Shown piece by piece: positions 1 to 8,264 of a DNA stretch of 64,000 bases. The translations under genes were made by a program, and so were the position numbers. Origin of the DNA: Brachybacterium massiliense (GTDB lineage: Bacteria; Actinomycetota; Actinomycetes; Actinomycetales; Dermabacteraceae); NCBI RefSeq assembly GCF_900184245.1, contig NZ_FXXB01000008.1:1054001-1118000 (forward strand), read 5' to 3'. Under the pieces are notes generated by a model that saw nothing but the letters and a program-made list of their open reading frames with translations, did not search any database and had not been told where the DNA came from. Positions within the stretch are counted from its first letter, which is position 1; each line of letters starts with the position of its first letter.

Positions 1-364
1 GCACCTCGTTGAGGCCGTCGGCGGCGAGGACCTCGGCCGTGACGGGCAGCTCGGTCTCCGCGTACCCGCTGCGAACCTCTCCGATGCGCGCGCCGTTGAC
101 CGTGACCACGGCATTGCCCTGCACGCCCTCGAATCGCAGCGACATGCTGTGCCCGCTGGCCTTGTCGGCGTGCCAGGTGGTGCGGTACTCGTAGGCGCCG
201 CCCGGGAACCACCCCAGATCAGCCCCGCCGGGCGAGGCGGGATCGCGCGGCTCGCGAATCATCGCGTCGTGCGGGAGCCTCACCGTCGACCATTGGTCAT
301 CACCCGCGCGACGGAACTCCCATTCGCGCAGCTCACCGACAGTCGTCGGAGCAGTAAACGGCAT
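1..364 (-). CDS. Glycoside hydrolase family 2 (beta-galactosidase-like), N-terminal part only
   Basis: The first 121 residues are visible; the rest lies beyond the window edge. The start is the ATG at 364-362, preceded by GAGAGGAC as ribosome binding site. The visible part is the jelly-roll sugar-binding domain of GH2 enzymes: LPHDA near residue 30, the WFPGGAYEYR motif near 52-61, and LRFEGVQGNA followed by VTVNG near 77-91. The catalytic barrel is not in view, so substrate cannot be told; beta-galactosidase or beta-glucuronidase-like activity would be usual. It is divergent from the LacI-family regulator at 615, its likely controller. Confidence 0.85.
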   Translation of the reverse strand, partial: MPFTAPTTVGELREWEFRRAGDDQWSTVRLPHDAMIREPRDPASPGGADLGWFPGGAYEYRTTWHADKASGHSMSLRFEGVQGNAVVTVNGARIGEVRSGYAETELPVTAEVLAADGLNEV

Positions 365-422
365 TGTCGTCCTCTCGGCACACCTGTGTGTCCATCGTTC
401 TGAGGCAAGCTCATCACGGCTA

Positions 423-436
423 TTGTCGCGTGTCAA
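423..436. promoter_or_regulatory. Candidate LacI-family operator
   Basis: TTGTCGCGTGTCAA is an imperfect dyad with TTG/CAA arms and a central CG, the usual layout for LacI-family sites. It lies between the divergent GH2 gene and LacI regulator gene. Only the sequence pattern supports it. Confidence 0.3.
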
Positions 437-614
437 CCAGGTCCGCGAAGTTCCTCCGGGACCCGGCGGGTGGCGAGATGAGTCGACGCGGCACCGTACG
501 CTTCGAGATGACCGCCGTCCTGAGGCTGGCGCACATCACCCCGGTCTCGGGGCGGAGGGCAGCCTGCCGCAGGTGCCGGCAGTGTTCGTCCGCGCAGTGA
601 AGGAAAAGGGAATC

Positions 615-1577
615 ATGGCTACCAGTACCGATGTCGCCGCCTACGCCGGCGTCTCCCGATCCACGGTGAGCCAGATCTTCAACGGCCACGAGAAGCTGTT
701 CACGCCGGCCACGGTCGAGAAGGTGCGCTCGGCGGCCGAGAAGCTCGGCTACCGACCTTCGCTCGCCGGACGCTCCCTGGTGCGCGGGACGAGCGACATC
801 GTCATCACCCTGGTACCCGACGTCACCTTCAACACCAGATTGCGGGAGCTCGTCGACACCGTGACCGAGGGATTGGCCGCTGCGGGTCTGACGAACCTCC
901 TGCAGATCGCCGGCCGCGGCGCGACGCTCGACGACGCGATCCTCGGACTCCGCCCGTACGGTCTGCTGAGCCTCGCACCGCTTGCCGAGGCTCAGCGCAC
1001 CCGGCTCCTCGGCCAGGGCGTACACATCATCGAACAGTCGGCGACCCTGCAGGCCGCAATCGACCGAGCGATCGGCCGCCTGCAGGCTGAACACCTGGCA
1101 GCGGCGGGATACGACACCCTCGCCGTCGTCCTGCCGCGCGACGCTCGCGAGGAGACCTTCGGCTCTCCTCGCGAGTCCGGAGCTCGGACATACGGCGAAG
1201 AGCACGGCCTGACCGTGCTCCCCACCCTGCTCGTCGACCTCGATCAAGTCGCCGTGACCGAGGCGGTGAAGAGCCTCCCACCCGAGCCCGTGGGAATCGC
1301 CACCTACAACGACGAGGTGGCGATGGCCGTGCTCAGCGCCGCCACCGCCCAGGGCCGACAAGTGCCCGAGAGCCTCGGCCTCGTCGGCGTCGACAACTCC
1401 CCGATCGCCAGAGCGACTACCCCGCCCATCACGACCGTCGACTACGACATGCAGTTCAGCGGCCAGGAGATCGTGCGCACTCTGCTCGAGGAGGCGGCTC
1501 CGATCGTCGATGAAGCGGGAGAGCGCGAGGTGGAGCGGCGTCTGTCGATCGTGCACGGGGGCACCACTCGGCGCTGA
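615..1577 (+). CDS. LacI family transcriptional regulator
   Basis: A 320-residue DNA-binding repressor or activator of sugar catabolism. The LacI-type helix-turn-helix is at residues 5-24 (TDVAAYAGVSRSTVSQIFNG), followed by the hinge and a periplasmic-binding-protein-like effector domain from about residue 60. I start at ATG 615 because it lies just before the HTH and follows GAAGGAAAAGGG; the frame stays open upstream to 423, but that extension has no domain character. It is divergent from the GH2 gene and convergent with the ABC transporter operon. The effector sugar is unknown; a glycoside breakdown product is likely. Confidence 0.9.
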   Translation: MATSTDVAAYAGVSRSTVSQIFNGHEKLFTPATVEKVRSAAEKLGYRPSLAGRSLVRGTSDIVITLVPDVTFNTRLRELVDTVTEGLAAAGLTNLLQIAGRGATLDDAILGLRPYGLLSLAPLAEAQRTRLLGQGVHIIEQSATLQAAIDRAIGRLQAEHLAAAGYDTLAVVLPRDAREETFGSPRESGARTYGEEHGLTVLPTLLVDLDQVAVTEAVKSLPPEPVGIATYNDEVAMAVLSAATAQGRQVPESLGLVGVDNSPIARATTPPITTVDYDMQFSGQEIVRTLLEEAAPIVDEAGEREVERRLSIVHGGTTRR

Positions 1578-1625
1578 GGCCACCGCGAGCGGGTGGCGGC
1601 TCCGCGCCGAGGGGCCCCGCCCTCG

Positions 1626-2543
1626 TCACCCCTTCACGGCGCCCTGCATGACGCCGGCGACAAGCTGCTTGCCGACCACGACGAAGAGGAGGAGCAAGGG
1701 GATCACCGAGACCAGCACCCCAGCCATGATGAGCGCGATGTCCTTGAAGAACCCGGCCTGGAGCAGCTGCAGCGCAACGGGGAGCGTCGGGTTCGTCGCC
1801 CCGAGGGCGATCGACGGCCAGAAGTAGTTCGTCCACGATCCGATGAACGTGAAGAGGCCGAGCATCGCGGCGGCAGGCCGTGCAGCGGGGAACACGATGG
1901 ACCGGAAGATGCGGAACGTCGAGGCACCGTCGATCCGCGCCGCTTCGATGAGCTCTTCAGGAAGAGCGGAGCGGAGGTACTGAGTCATCCAGAAGACCCC
2001 GAACGCCGACGCCATCCCGGGAATGATCACCGACCACAGGCTTCCCACCAGTCCCAGCTCGCGCATCACGATGAACAGCGGCACGACGCCGAGCTGCGTG
2101 GGCACTGCCATGGTCGCCACGACGAAGGTGAGCAGCCCGGCGCTGCCCTTGAAGCGAAGCCTCGCGAAGGCGAACCCCGCCAGCGTCGACACGAAGACCA
2201 CCGCGGCCGCGGTGACCGTGGAGACGATCACGGAGTTCCACACCGCCGTGGGCAGTTTGATGTCCGATTCGAAGACGCGTCCGAGATTCTCGAAAAGATG
2301 CGACCCCGGGATAGGTGACGGGATCGGGTTCTGGGCGATCTCCGCCGACGTCGAGGACGCCAGGAGGAGCGTGTAGTAGAGGGGCAGGAGAGACACCAGG
2401 GTGACCACGGAGAGCACTGCGTACGTGATCCAGCTGGGACGCGGGCCGGAGGCGTCGACCTCTCGCCCGCGGCGCCGCCGGGCGGCTCGCGCCGCACCGG
2501 CTCCTGCGGTCTGCTCGATGTATGGAGTGGAAGGAACGGCCAT
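1626..2543 (-). CDS. Carbohydrate ABC transporter permease (MalG/CUT1 type)
   Basis: A 305-residue inner-membrane subunit of a CUT1 sugar importer. Six hydrophobic segments are visible, the first at about residues 41-62. The cytoplasmic EAA loop that docks on the ATPase is at about 196-220 (EELIEAARIDGAS). The N-terminal 35 residues are Arg/Ala-rich and cytoplasmic. The ATG at 2543-2541 overlaps the stop of the upstream permease gene as TGATG, so the two are translationally coupled; a GTG one codon earlier is a less likely start. No ATPase gene is in this operon, so a shared MsiK-like ATPase is probably used, as is usual for actinobacterial CUT1 systems. Confidence 0.92.
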   Translation of the reverse strand: MAVPSTPYIEQTAGAGAARAARRRRGREVDASGPRPSWITYAVLSVVTLVSLLPLYYTLLLASSTSAEIAQNPIPSPIPGSHLFENLGRVFESDIKLPTAVWNSVIVSTVTAAAVVFVSTLAGFAFARLRFKGSAGLLTFVVATMAVPTQLGVVPLFIVMRELGLVGSLWSVIIPGMASAFGVFWMTQYLRSALPEELIEAARIDGASTFRIFRSIVFPAARPAAAMLGLFTFIGSWTNYFWPSIALGATNPTLPVALQLLQAGFFKDIALIMAGVLVSVIPLLLLFVVVGKQLVAGVMQGAVKG

Positions 2544-3628
2544 CACGAACGACTTCCCGTCTTCTCTCTGGTGTTTGCGGTGTTCTCGGGTGCCGCCGCC
2601 GCGCTCTGGGGCGGCGCCATCGCTGCGGGCTCGCCACGTCGACGGCCTGGACGGCGCCGGGAGGGCGAGGCGCCGCGCGAGTCATCGGCGGAGGCGATCC
2701 TGCGCGACAGCGCATTGCTGCCGAGCGCGAACACGATGATCAGGACGAAGAGCAACCAGGCGACGGCTGCGGCGCGTCCCAGGTTCTGCTGGTTCCAGCC
2801 GAGCTCGTAGAGATAGAGCGTGATCGTCTTCCACTGACCCGAGTTCCCGCCAAGCCCCTCGGTGTCATAGAGGCGCGGCTCGTCGAAGATCTGCAGACCG
2901 CCGATGGTCGACGTGATGACGACGAAGATGATCGTCGGGCGCACCGACGGGATCGTCACGGAGAAGAACTGCCGCAGGCGCCCGGCCCCGTCGATGGTGG
3001 CCGCCTCGAAGAGATCCCGCGGAATGGCCTGCATCGCGGCGAGGAGGACCAGCGTGTTGAAGCCGATCCAGCGGAAGTTGACCATCGAGGCGATGACGAT
3101 GTGCGCAGGAAGGCTATTGCGATGCCAGCCGATCGGATCGATGCCGACGAGACCGATCAGCGAGTTGACCAGCCCGGACTGATCCGCGAACATCCGGGAG
3201 AAGATCAGCGTCACCGCAACCGGCGCGATGACATACGGCAGGAGCACACCCATCCGCCAGAACGTCCGTGCCCTGATGTTGGCGTTCAGGACGTTGGCCA
3301 GGATGAGCGCAATGATGACCTGCGGGACGGTCGACAGCAGGAAGATGCTGATCGTGTTCCCGAGGGACTGCCAGAACACGGGCTGCGACAGCACCACCGT
3401 GAAGTTCTCCGCGCCGACGAAGACACCCTTGCCGCCGATGAGATGCCACTCGTGCACCGAGACGTACGCGGTGTACAGCAGCGGGAACAGCCCGACGATC
3501 CCGAACAGGATGAAGAACGGCGAGACGTATCCGTACGGCGACAGCTTGATGTCCCAAATGCCCAGGCGCTGACGCCATGACGAGTGGTCTCTCGCCGCCG
3601 ACATCGTCCGTCGGCTCTCGCCTGTCAT
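2543..3628 (-). CDS. Carbohydrate ABC transporter permease (MalF/CUT1 type)
   Basis: A 361-residue permease and partner of the MalG-type protein encoded just downstream. The first membrane segment is at about residues 37-57 and the EAA loop at 207-227 (FEAATIDGAGRLRQFF). The C-terminal 60 residues form a Pro/Arg/Ala-rich tail, longer than usual for the family and of no evident function. The start ATG 3628 overlaps the stop of the binding-protein gene (ATGA), with AAGGGG upstream. With the binding protein it would import an oligosaccharide or glycoside; the substrate is not evident from sequence. Confidence 0.92.
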   Translation of the reverse strand: MTGESRRTMSAARDHSSWRQRLGIWDIKLSPYGYVSPFFILFGIVGLFPLLYTAYVSVHEWHLIGGKGVFVGAENFTVVLSQPVFWQSLGNTISIFLLSTVPQVIIALILANVLNANIRARTFWRMGVLLPYVIAPVAVTLIFSRMFADQSGLVNSLIGLVGIDPIGWHRNSLPAHIVIASMVNFRWIGFNTLVLLAAMQAIPRDLFEAATIDGAGRLRQFFSVTIPSVRPTIIFVVITSTIGGLQIFDEPRLYDTEGLGGNSGQWKTITLYLYELGWNQQNLGRAAAVAWLLFVLIIVFALGSNALSRRIASADDSRGASPSRRRPGRRRGEPAAMAPPQSAAAAPENTANTREKTGSRS

Positions 3629-4899
3629 CCAAGCCCCTTGATCTCGTCCTCGAACATCGACCAGGACTCCTCCGGGCTGTGCGTCCGGTCCACCGACACC
3701 CGGTTGATCGCGCTGTTAAAGGCACCTGTGATGGCGAAGTGGTTGTCACCCATGTGCGGGACGATCTCGATCTGGGATGCGACCTCGCTCAGGATCTGAC
3801 CTACCGGCGCATCGTTGAAGAAGGGGTCGGTGATCTCCTGGATCTCGGGGCTCTCCTGGGCCTCGATCTGGCTCGGGAAGTTCCCGGACGCGCGGAACGC
3901 CTTGATCTGCTGCTCCGGCGCAGTGAGCCACTCCGCGAGCGCCTGAGCCTCCTCGGGGTGCTCGGACTGCGTCGGAACCGTGAGGTAGGAACCGCCGCTG
4001 TTGACGCCTCCGCCGGGGAAGACCCCGGCGATGTCCCATCCGGTGACACCCGCGGCGTTGCCCTCGATCACACCGAGCATCCACGACGGGGCCGTCATGA
4101 CGGCGAAGCCGTCGTTCTGGAACGCAGAGGTCCAGTCCTCGCTCCACCGCGCGAGGTGCGCCGACTGGTCGTCGTGCGAGGTCACCACGTCGAAGATGTT
4201 GCGGAGGTCAGGGTTCGCCAGGGCGATGATCTCGCCTGTGTCCGGGTCCTCCCACATCGCTTCGAACTGATCTGCCCAGCTCGTCGCGATGGAGGCGGAG
4301 GCGTCGAAGAACGCCGGCCCGGTCTCGGCGGCCAGGAACGTCTCACCGACGGCATAGAAGCTCTCCCACGTCGCGTTCTCCCCGCCGAACAGCTCGACGA
4401 CCTCTTCGCGATCACTCGGCAGCCCGGCAGCCTCGAAGAGGTCGCGTCGGTAGGCGATGCACTGGGGGCCGATGTCCGTGGCATACCCGATGAGCCGTCC
4501 ATCCTCGGCAGTGGCCCTCGCGACGTTCCAGTCGTCCCATCGCCCCTCGACCTCGGGGGCCGAGATGTCTACGAAGTTCTCGGGATACTGCATGACCTGG
4601 GGCATCCAGCCGCCCTCGACACCCACGATGTCCGCAAGTCCCGAACCTGCGCCGAGCGATGTCTGGAACTGCTCCTTCGCTTCGTCACTGGTGGCGAAAC
4701 GATTGTGCTCGATGACGATGTCCGGATTGAGCTCCTGGTACTCCTCGAGGAGCGGCTCGTAGCCCCACTCGCTGAAGGTGGAGATCCGAAGAGTGATGCT
4801 GCCACTGCCACCGCTCTCCCCGCTCGAGCAGCTCGTCGCGGCGGCAGCCAAGGGCGGGACGGCCAAGAGGGAAAGAATCGTTCGTCGAGTGGGACGCAT
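3625..4899 (-). CDS. Extracellular solute-binding lipoprotein, family 1 (carbohydrate ABC transporter)
   Basis: A 424-residue sugar-binding lipoprotein that delivers substrate to the two permeases. The N-terminus MRPTRRTILSLLAVPP is a signal peptide with two arginines, ending in a lipobox with Cys24 (AATSC), after which a Ser/Gly linker begins. I chose ATG 4899 because a strong AAGGAG lies 7 bases upstream and it gives a complete lipoprotein signal; the frame is open back to 5040 without domain character. It is the first gene of a three-gene coupled operon. A promoter with a putative operator lies about 200 bases upstream. Confidence 0.92.
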   Translation of the reverse strand: MRPTRRTILSLLAVPPLAAAATSCSSGESGGSGSITLRISTFSEWGYEPLLEEYQELNPDIVIEHNRFATSDEAKEQFQTSLGAGSGLADIVGVEGGWMPQVMQYPENFVDISAPEVEGRWDDWNVARATAEDGRLIGYATDIGPQCIAYRRDLFEAAGLPSDREEVVELFGGENATWESFYAVGETFLAAETGPAFFDASASIATSWADQFEAMWEDPDTGEIIALANPDLRNIFDVVTSHDDQSAHLARWSEDWTSAFQNDGFAVMTAPSWMLGVIEGNAAGVTGWDIAGVFPGGGVNSGGSYLTVPTQSEHPEEAQALAEWLTAPEQQIKAFRASGNFPSQIEAQESPEIQEITDPFFNDAPVGQILSEVASQIEIVPHMGDNHFAITGAFNSAINRVSVDRTHSPEESWSMFEDEIKGLG

Positions 4900-5091
4900 T
4901 TCAACTCCTTTGTCATGTGAAGCGCTGGGTGAGCCGAGAAAAACGGACGGCTCTGAGGATGACGAATACTTCGAGAACAACGACTCGGCACAGGAAGGTC
5001 TGTGGGCGCCGTAGCCCTGCCTGCGATGGCTGAACCTCACACGGACCCTGCCGCGCCGATCGCATCACCTGCGGACCGAAGACCGCTTCAG

Positions 5092-5119
5092 CGAAAGCTT
5101 ATCAGGCGAAAGGGATTCG
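5092..5119. promoter_or_regulatory. Shared 28-bp operator-like motif, copy 1
   Basis: Identical at 23 of 28 positions to 6130-6157, with a core TCAGGCGAAAGGGATT (5102-5117) that matches 15 of 16 bases. The core exactly fills the spacer of the importer operon promoter, where a bound repressor would block RNA polymerase. The TetR protein encoded at 5262 is the best candidate to bind it; the LacI protein at 615 is the alternative. Confidence 0.6.
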
Positions 5120-5123
5120 TCAA
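5096..5123 (-). promoter_or_regulatory. Promoter of the sugar importer operon
   Basis: Read on the minus strand: TTGACG (5123-5118), a 16-base spacer, then TAAGCT (5101-5096). The -35 element is close to consensus. Transcription would start near 5090, leaving a leader of about 190 bases before ATG 4899. Confidence 0.5.
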
Positions 5124-5226
5124 GCACCCCTGGCGGATCAGTCCGCAACCGACGCGATAGTGGTGCTGAACTGCAGGTTTACAATCCTTGCGGAGACCGC
5201 CGCGCGGGCGCGGGCCCGGCAGTGCG

Positions 5227-5241
5227 CGGACCGCCGGTCCG
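5227..5241. promoter_or_regulatory. Palindrome upstream of the TetR gene
   Basis: CGGACC-GCC-GGTCCG is a perfect 6-bp inverted repeat ending 9 bases before a -10-like TAGCGT (5250-5255) that sits 6 bases from ATG 5262. It could be an autoregulatory site. Short GC-rich palindromes are common in this genome, so support is limited. Confidence 0.3.
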
Positions 5242-5261
5242 GATCGCGGTAGCGTGGGGGC

Positions 5262-5939
5262 ATGTCTGACCACAGGGGAAGCCGCGGGCCGTACCGCAAG
5301 GGGATCGAGCGACGGAAGGAGATCATCGCCGCCGCGGCACAGCTGTTCGCGGAGTCCGGATATACCCATTCCTCGATTCGCGAGCTCGCAAAGCGGGTGA
5401 ATCTGACCCAGCCGGGCGTCCTTCATCACTTCGGCGACAAAGAGGAGCTGCTGCTCGAAGTCCTGAAGTATCGCGATGCGTCGGTCTCGGATTTCCTGGC
5501 GAGCCTGCACAGCGAAAATCTCGTCGAGAGGTCTCGCGAGGTTGCACGCCATGCAGCGGAGAACGAGGGGCTCACGTCGCTGTTCATCTTCCTCTCCGCA
5601 GAGGCCATCTATCAGGACCACCCTGCGCACGAGTACTTCGTCCAGCACTACCGGGAGGCACGCGAGACCGATCACGATCTCGAGTCGAGCCTCCCCACCC
5701 CCTCTGTCGACGGCGTCGATCAGGAGATGATCCTGATGCTGGGCGCCGCAGTGCAGGACGGGCTGCAGATCCAGCGCAGATACAGCGAGGATCTCGACGT
5801 GACGGAGGCGATCGACGCCTTCTGGCGCATCGTCTCCGCCGCGTCCGCGACCTGGCGAGGGGCAGGCGATACGCCCACCAGGGGCGGGGACAGCGCTTCG
5901 CGCGGCGCAGACACATCGCCGGAACAGGGCACTCCGTAG
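5262..5939 (+). CDS. TetR/AcrR family regulator (module 1)
   Basis: A 225-residue regulator. The N-terminal helix-turn-helix is at about residues 37-57, ending in QPGVLHHFGDKEELL. Residues 10-21 (PYRKGIERRKEI) closely match the same region of the second TetR protein in this window (14043-14660), which also sits beside a paralogous isomerase/oxidoreductase pair. The C-terminal ligand domain is generic, and the last 25 residues are Gly/Thr/Ser-rich. No ribosome binding site is visible; TAGCGT lies 6 bases before the ATG, suggesting a leaderless transcript. It probably controls the divergent importer operon and the downstream isomerase operon. The ligand is unknown. Confidence 0.9.
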   Translation: MSDHRGSRGPYRKGIERRKEIIAAAAQLFAESGYTHSSIRELAKRVNLTQPGVLHHFGDKEELLLEVLKYRDASVSDFLASLHSENLVERSREVARHAAENEGLTSLFIFLSAEAIYQDHPAHEYFVQHYREARETDHDLESSLPTPSVDGVDQEMILMLGAAVQDGLQIQRRYSEDLDVTEAIDAFWRIVSAASATWRGAGDTPTRGGDSASRGADTSPEQGTP

Positions 5940-6315
5940 AGAAGGCCCGGATCGCGCAACCGCCACATTGCGCGGCCGCTCGTCGACCACCCGACACCCT
6001 CCCGACCTCCACCGACCCGCCAGTGCGGGGCACGGCCCGACCGGGGCCCCGCAGCGCGACTCCGAGTGCGCGAGGGACCGCTCCCCCGAGCCGCCCAACC
6101 CGCATTCGGGGCAATAGCTCCTTGCGCCCCGAAAACCTGTCAGGCGAATGGGATTTGGTGTACCGTCGTTCCCAGCCCTCGCCCTCAGTGCGAGTGGTCA
6201 CCGACTCCCCGGGGGCTCTGAGGCAGAGCAGCCACCGTGCCCCTCCCTCGGGACTTTTCATCGGCGCCATCCGTCGAGCCGACGAGCCACCCAAGACCTC
6301 ATGAAGGAGAATGAC
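5940..6315. other. Intergenic region upstream of isomerase operon 1
   Basis: This 376-base gap contains no convincing gene. The motif at 6130-6157 is its only clear signal. A promoter must lie near it because the TetR gene reads toward the isomerase, but I could not fix a -35/-10 pair with confidence. Confidence 0.55.
6130..6157. promoter_or_regulatory. Shared 28-bp operator-like motif, copy 2
   Basis: Matches 5092-5119 at 23 of 28 positions, with the core TCAGGCGAATGGGATT at 6140-6155. It begins with GAAAACCT and ends with TGGGATTTG; similar ends (GAAAACCT, TGGGTTTG) occur at 14697-14720 before the second isomerase gene, with a shorter middle. It is likely the site through which isomerase operon 1 is repressed. 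Confidence 0.6.
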
Positions 6316-7122
6316 GTGCCTGCCACGCCCCCATCGGTGCAGCTGTACAGCGTCCGAGACGCGATCTCTCAGGATCTGCCCGCGGCCATCGCGCGCATCG
6401 CGGACATCGGCTTCACCCAGGTGGAGCCCTACGACTTCGTGGAATCCGCCGATGCGCTCGAGGCCGCGTTCGCCGACTCAGGCGTCGCCGCGCCGTCCGG
6501 ACACGCGCCGGTTATCGACTCCGACGCACCGGAGCGCACGTTCGAGGCCGCCAATCGACTCGGCATCCGCACCGTCATCGACCCGTTCATCCCGAGCGAC
6601 CGCTGGCAGAGCGCAGACGATGTGGAAGCCCTCGCTGAGCGCGTGAGCACGTTGGCCGACGACGCCGCACAGTTCGATCTGCGATTCGGGTACCACAACC
6701 ACCAGTGGGAGTTCACGAACCTGATCAACGGGCGACCGGCCTATGAGCTGTTCGCGGAGCAGATCTCCTCCGAGGTCGTCCTCGAGCTGGATACGTTCTG
6801 GGCGACCGTTGGCGGCGTGGATGTTCCCACCCTTCTCCGTGCCCTCGGAACGCGAGTGCAGTTCCTGCACATCAAGGACGGGAAGGCGGGCGGCGACATC
6901 GCCACCAGTCTGCCCAGCAGCGAGAGCGCCCTGATCGTGCCCGAGGCCCTCGCTGCCGCGTTCAAGGAACAGACCCCCGCAGGTCAGGGCGACGTCGACG
7001 TGAAGGCCATCCTCGATGCAGCGCCCCACGCGCTGCGAGTCATCGAGTTCGACGACTACGCCCACGATGTGTTCGACGGAATCGCCGAGTCGTTCGCGTG
7101 GCTGAAGGAGAACGACAAGTGA
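6316..7122 (+). CDS. Sugar phosphate isomerase/epimerase (xylose isomerase-like TIM barrel), module 1
   Basis: A 268-residue AP-endonuclease-2/xylose-isomerase-like TIM barrel. Probable metal ligands and catalytic residues lie in VEPYD (about 36-40), GYHNH (125-129), ELDTFW (157-162) and LHIKDG (184-189). I start at GTG 6316 because AAGGAG lies 7 bases before it and the paralogue at 14796 has the same GTG-initiated start (SVQLY motif near residue 10 in both); ATG 6301 would put the ribosome binding site inside the gene. The next gene overlaps the stop (GTGA). Such proteins often act with Gfo/Idh/MocA oxidoreductases on inositols, keto-sugars or glycosides; the exact reaction is unknown. Confidence 0.88.
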   Translation: MPATPPSVQLYSVRDAISQDLPAAIARIADIGFTQVEPYDFVESADALEAAFADSGVAAPSGHAPVIDSDAPERTFEAANRLGIRTVIDPFIPSDRWQSADDVEALAERVSTLADDAAQFDLRFGYHNHQWEFTNLINGRPAYELFAEQISSEVVLELDTFWATVGGVDVPTLLRALGTRVQFLHIKDGKAGGDIATSLPSSESALIVPEALAAAFKEQTPAGQGDVDVKAILDAAPHALRVIEFDDYAHDVFDGIAESFAWLKENDK

Positions 7123-8237
7123 GCAGTTCGAAGCGAGGCAGCAACACCGTCGGCGTCGGCGTCATCGGGGCAGGAGTCATCTCTTCCACGTACCTCGAGA
7201 ACATGACGTCGTTCCCCGATCTCAGAGTTCTGTTCGTCGCCGATCTCGATGCCGAACGCGCACGGATCCAGGCCGAAGCGTATGGCGTGCCAGGTCACGG
7301 CAGTGTCGAGGAGCTGCTGGCGCTCGACGAGATCGAGATCGTCGTCAACCTGACCATCCCCGCCGTGCACGCCGAGGTCGGTCTGCAGATCCTCGCCGCC
7401 GGAAAGCACGTGTGGAGCGAGAAGCCGCTCGCCCTTGACCGCCGCTCGGGCGCGCAGCTGCTCGAGACCGCGCGCACCTCCGGGTTGCAGGTCGCCTGCG
7501 CGCCGGACACGATGCTCGGAGCCGGGATCCAGACCGCTATGCGGGCCATCACCCGGGGAGACATCGGGGAACCGCTGACGGCGACCACGATGTTCCACGT
7601 CTCCGGGCCCGAGGCCTGGCACCCCAACCCGGACTTCCTCTACGCCCACGGCGCCGGACCTCTGTTCGACATGGGCCCGTACTACGTCAGCACCCTCGTG
7701 CACGCCTTCGGCTCGGTCGATCGGGTCAGCGCGGTGTCGTCGACTGCGCGTGCCACGCGAAGGATCGGCAGCGGCCCGCGCCAGGGCGAGGAGTTCCCGG
7801 TAGAGGTGCCCACGCATCACGCCGCCCTGATCAGCTTCTCAGGAGGCCAGTCGGCGCAATCGACGTTCAGCTTCCAGAACGCGCTCCCGCGTTGGGGCTT
7901 CGTGGAGATCAGCGGCACCGAAGGCACGCTCGTGCTGCCCGACCCGAACACCTTCGACGGCGACTCGCGCCTGTGGCTCTTCGGTCACGAGGAGCCGACG
8001 AGGATTCCCGCTGCAGGCTCGATCTACGGGCGTGGTTCCGGCGTGCTGGACCTGGCACGCAGCCTGCGCGACGGGAGTTCGCCCCGTGCCAGCGGCGAGA
8101 TCGCAGCCCACGTGCTTGACATCCTGCTCGCCATCTCCGACGCCGCTGAGAGCGGACAGGTCATCGACATCGCCTCCCGCGTCGAGAAGCCGCTCCCCCT
8201 GCCCGAATCGTGGGACCCGTCCGCCGCCACGCTCTGA
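7119..8237 (+). CDS. Gfo/Idh/MocA family oxidoreductase, module 1
   Basis: A 372-residue NAD(P)-dependent sugar or polyol dehydrogenase. The N-terminal Rossmann fold has GVGVIGAGVIS, and the family motif EKPLALDR lies near residue 105. The C-terminal alpha/beta domain has GAGPLFDMGPYY and HPNPDFLY. The start GTG 7119 overlaps the isomerase stop and follows GAAGGAG by 8 bases. It is a clear paralogue of 15617-16759, sharing NLTIPAVH, AGKHVW, LGAG and HGAGPL-type blocks. With the isomerase it likely oxidises and rearranges a sugar released by the neighbouring glycosidases. Confidence 0.9.
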   Translation: MSSSKRGSNTVGVGVIGAGVISSTYLENMTSFPDLRVLFVADLDAERARIQAEAYGVPGHGSVEELLALDEIEIVVNLTIPAVHAEVGLQILAAGKHVWSEKPLALDRRSGAQLLETARTSGLQVACAPDTMLGAGIQTAMRAITRGDIGEPLTATTMFHVSGPEAWHPNPDFLYAHGAGPLFDMGPYYVSTLVHAFGSVDRVSAVSSTARATRRIGSGPRQGEEFPVEVPTHHAALISFSGGQSAQSTFSFQNALPRWGFVEISGTEGTLVLPDPNTFDGDSRLWLFGHEEPTRIPAAGSIYGRGSGVLDLARSLRDGSSPRASGEIAAHVLDILLAISDAAESGQVIDIASRVEKPLPLPESWDPSAATL

Positions 8238-8264
8238 CCTCGACTGCACCTGACAAGGACACAC

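Larger units (their letters stand above)
4900..5261. other. Divergent intergenic region, importer operon / TetR gene
   Basis: This 362-base gap holds the importer promoter (5096-5123), the shared motif at 5092-5119 and a short palindrome at 5227-5241, each listed separately. The 200-base leader between the promoter and ATG 4899 shows no gene. An open frame through it is a continuation of the binding-protein frame and lacks a convincing start. Confidence 0.6.

Noticed and set aside
420-1583. A 387-codon open frame on the minus strand opposite the LacI gene.
   Set aside because: Composition is Arg/Gly/Asp-rich with no family motifs. The plus-strand frame is a clear LacI protein.
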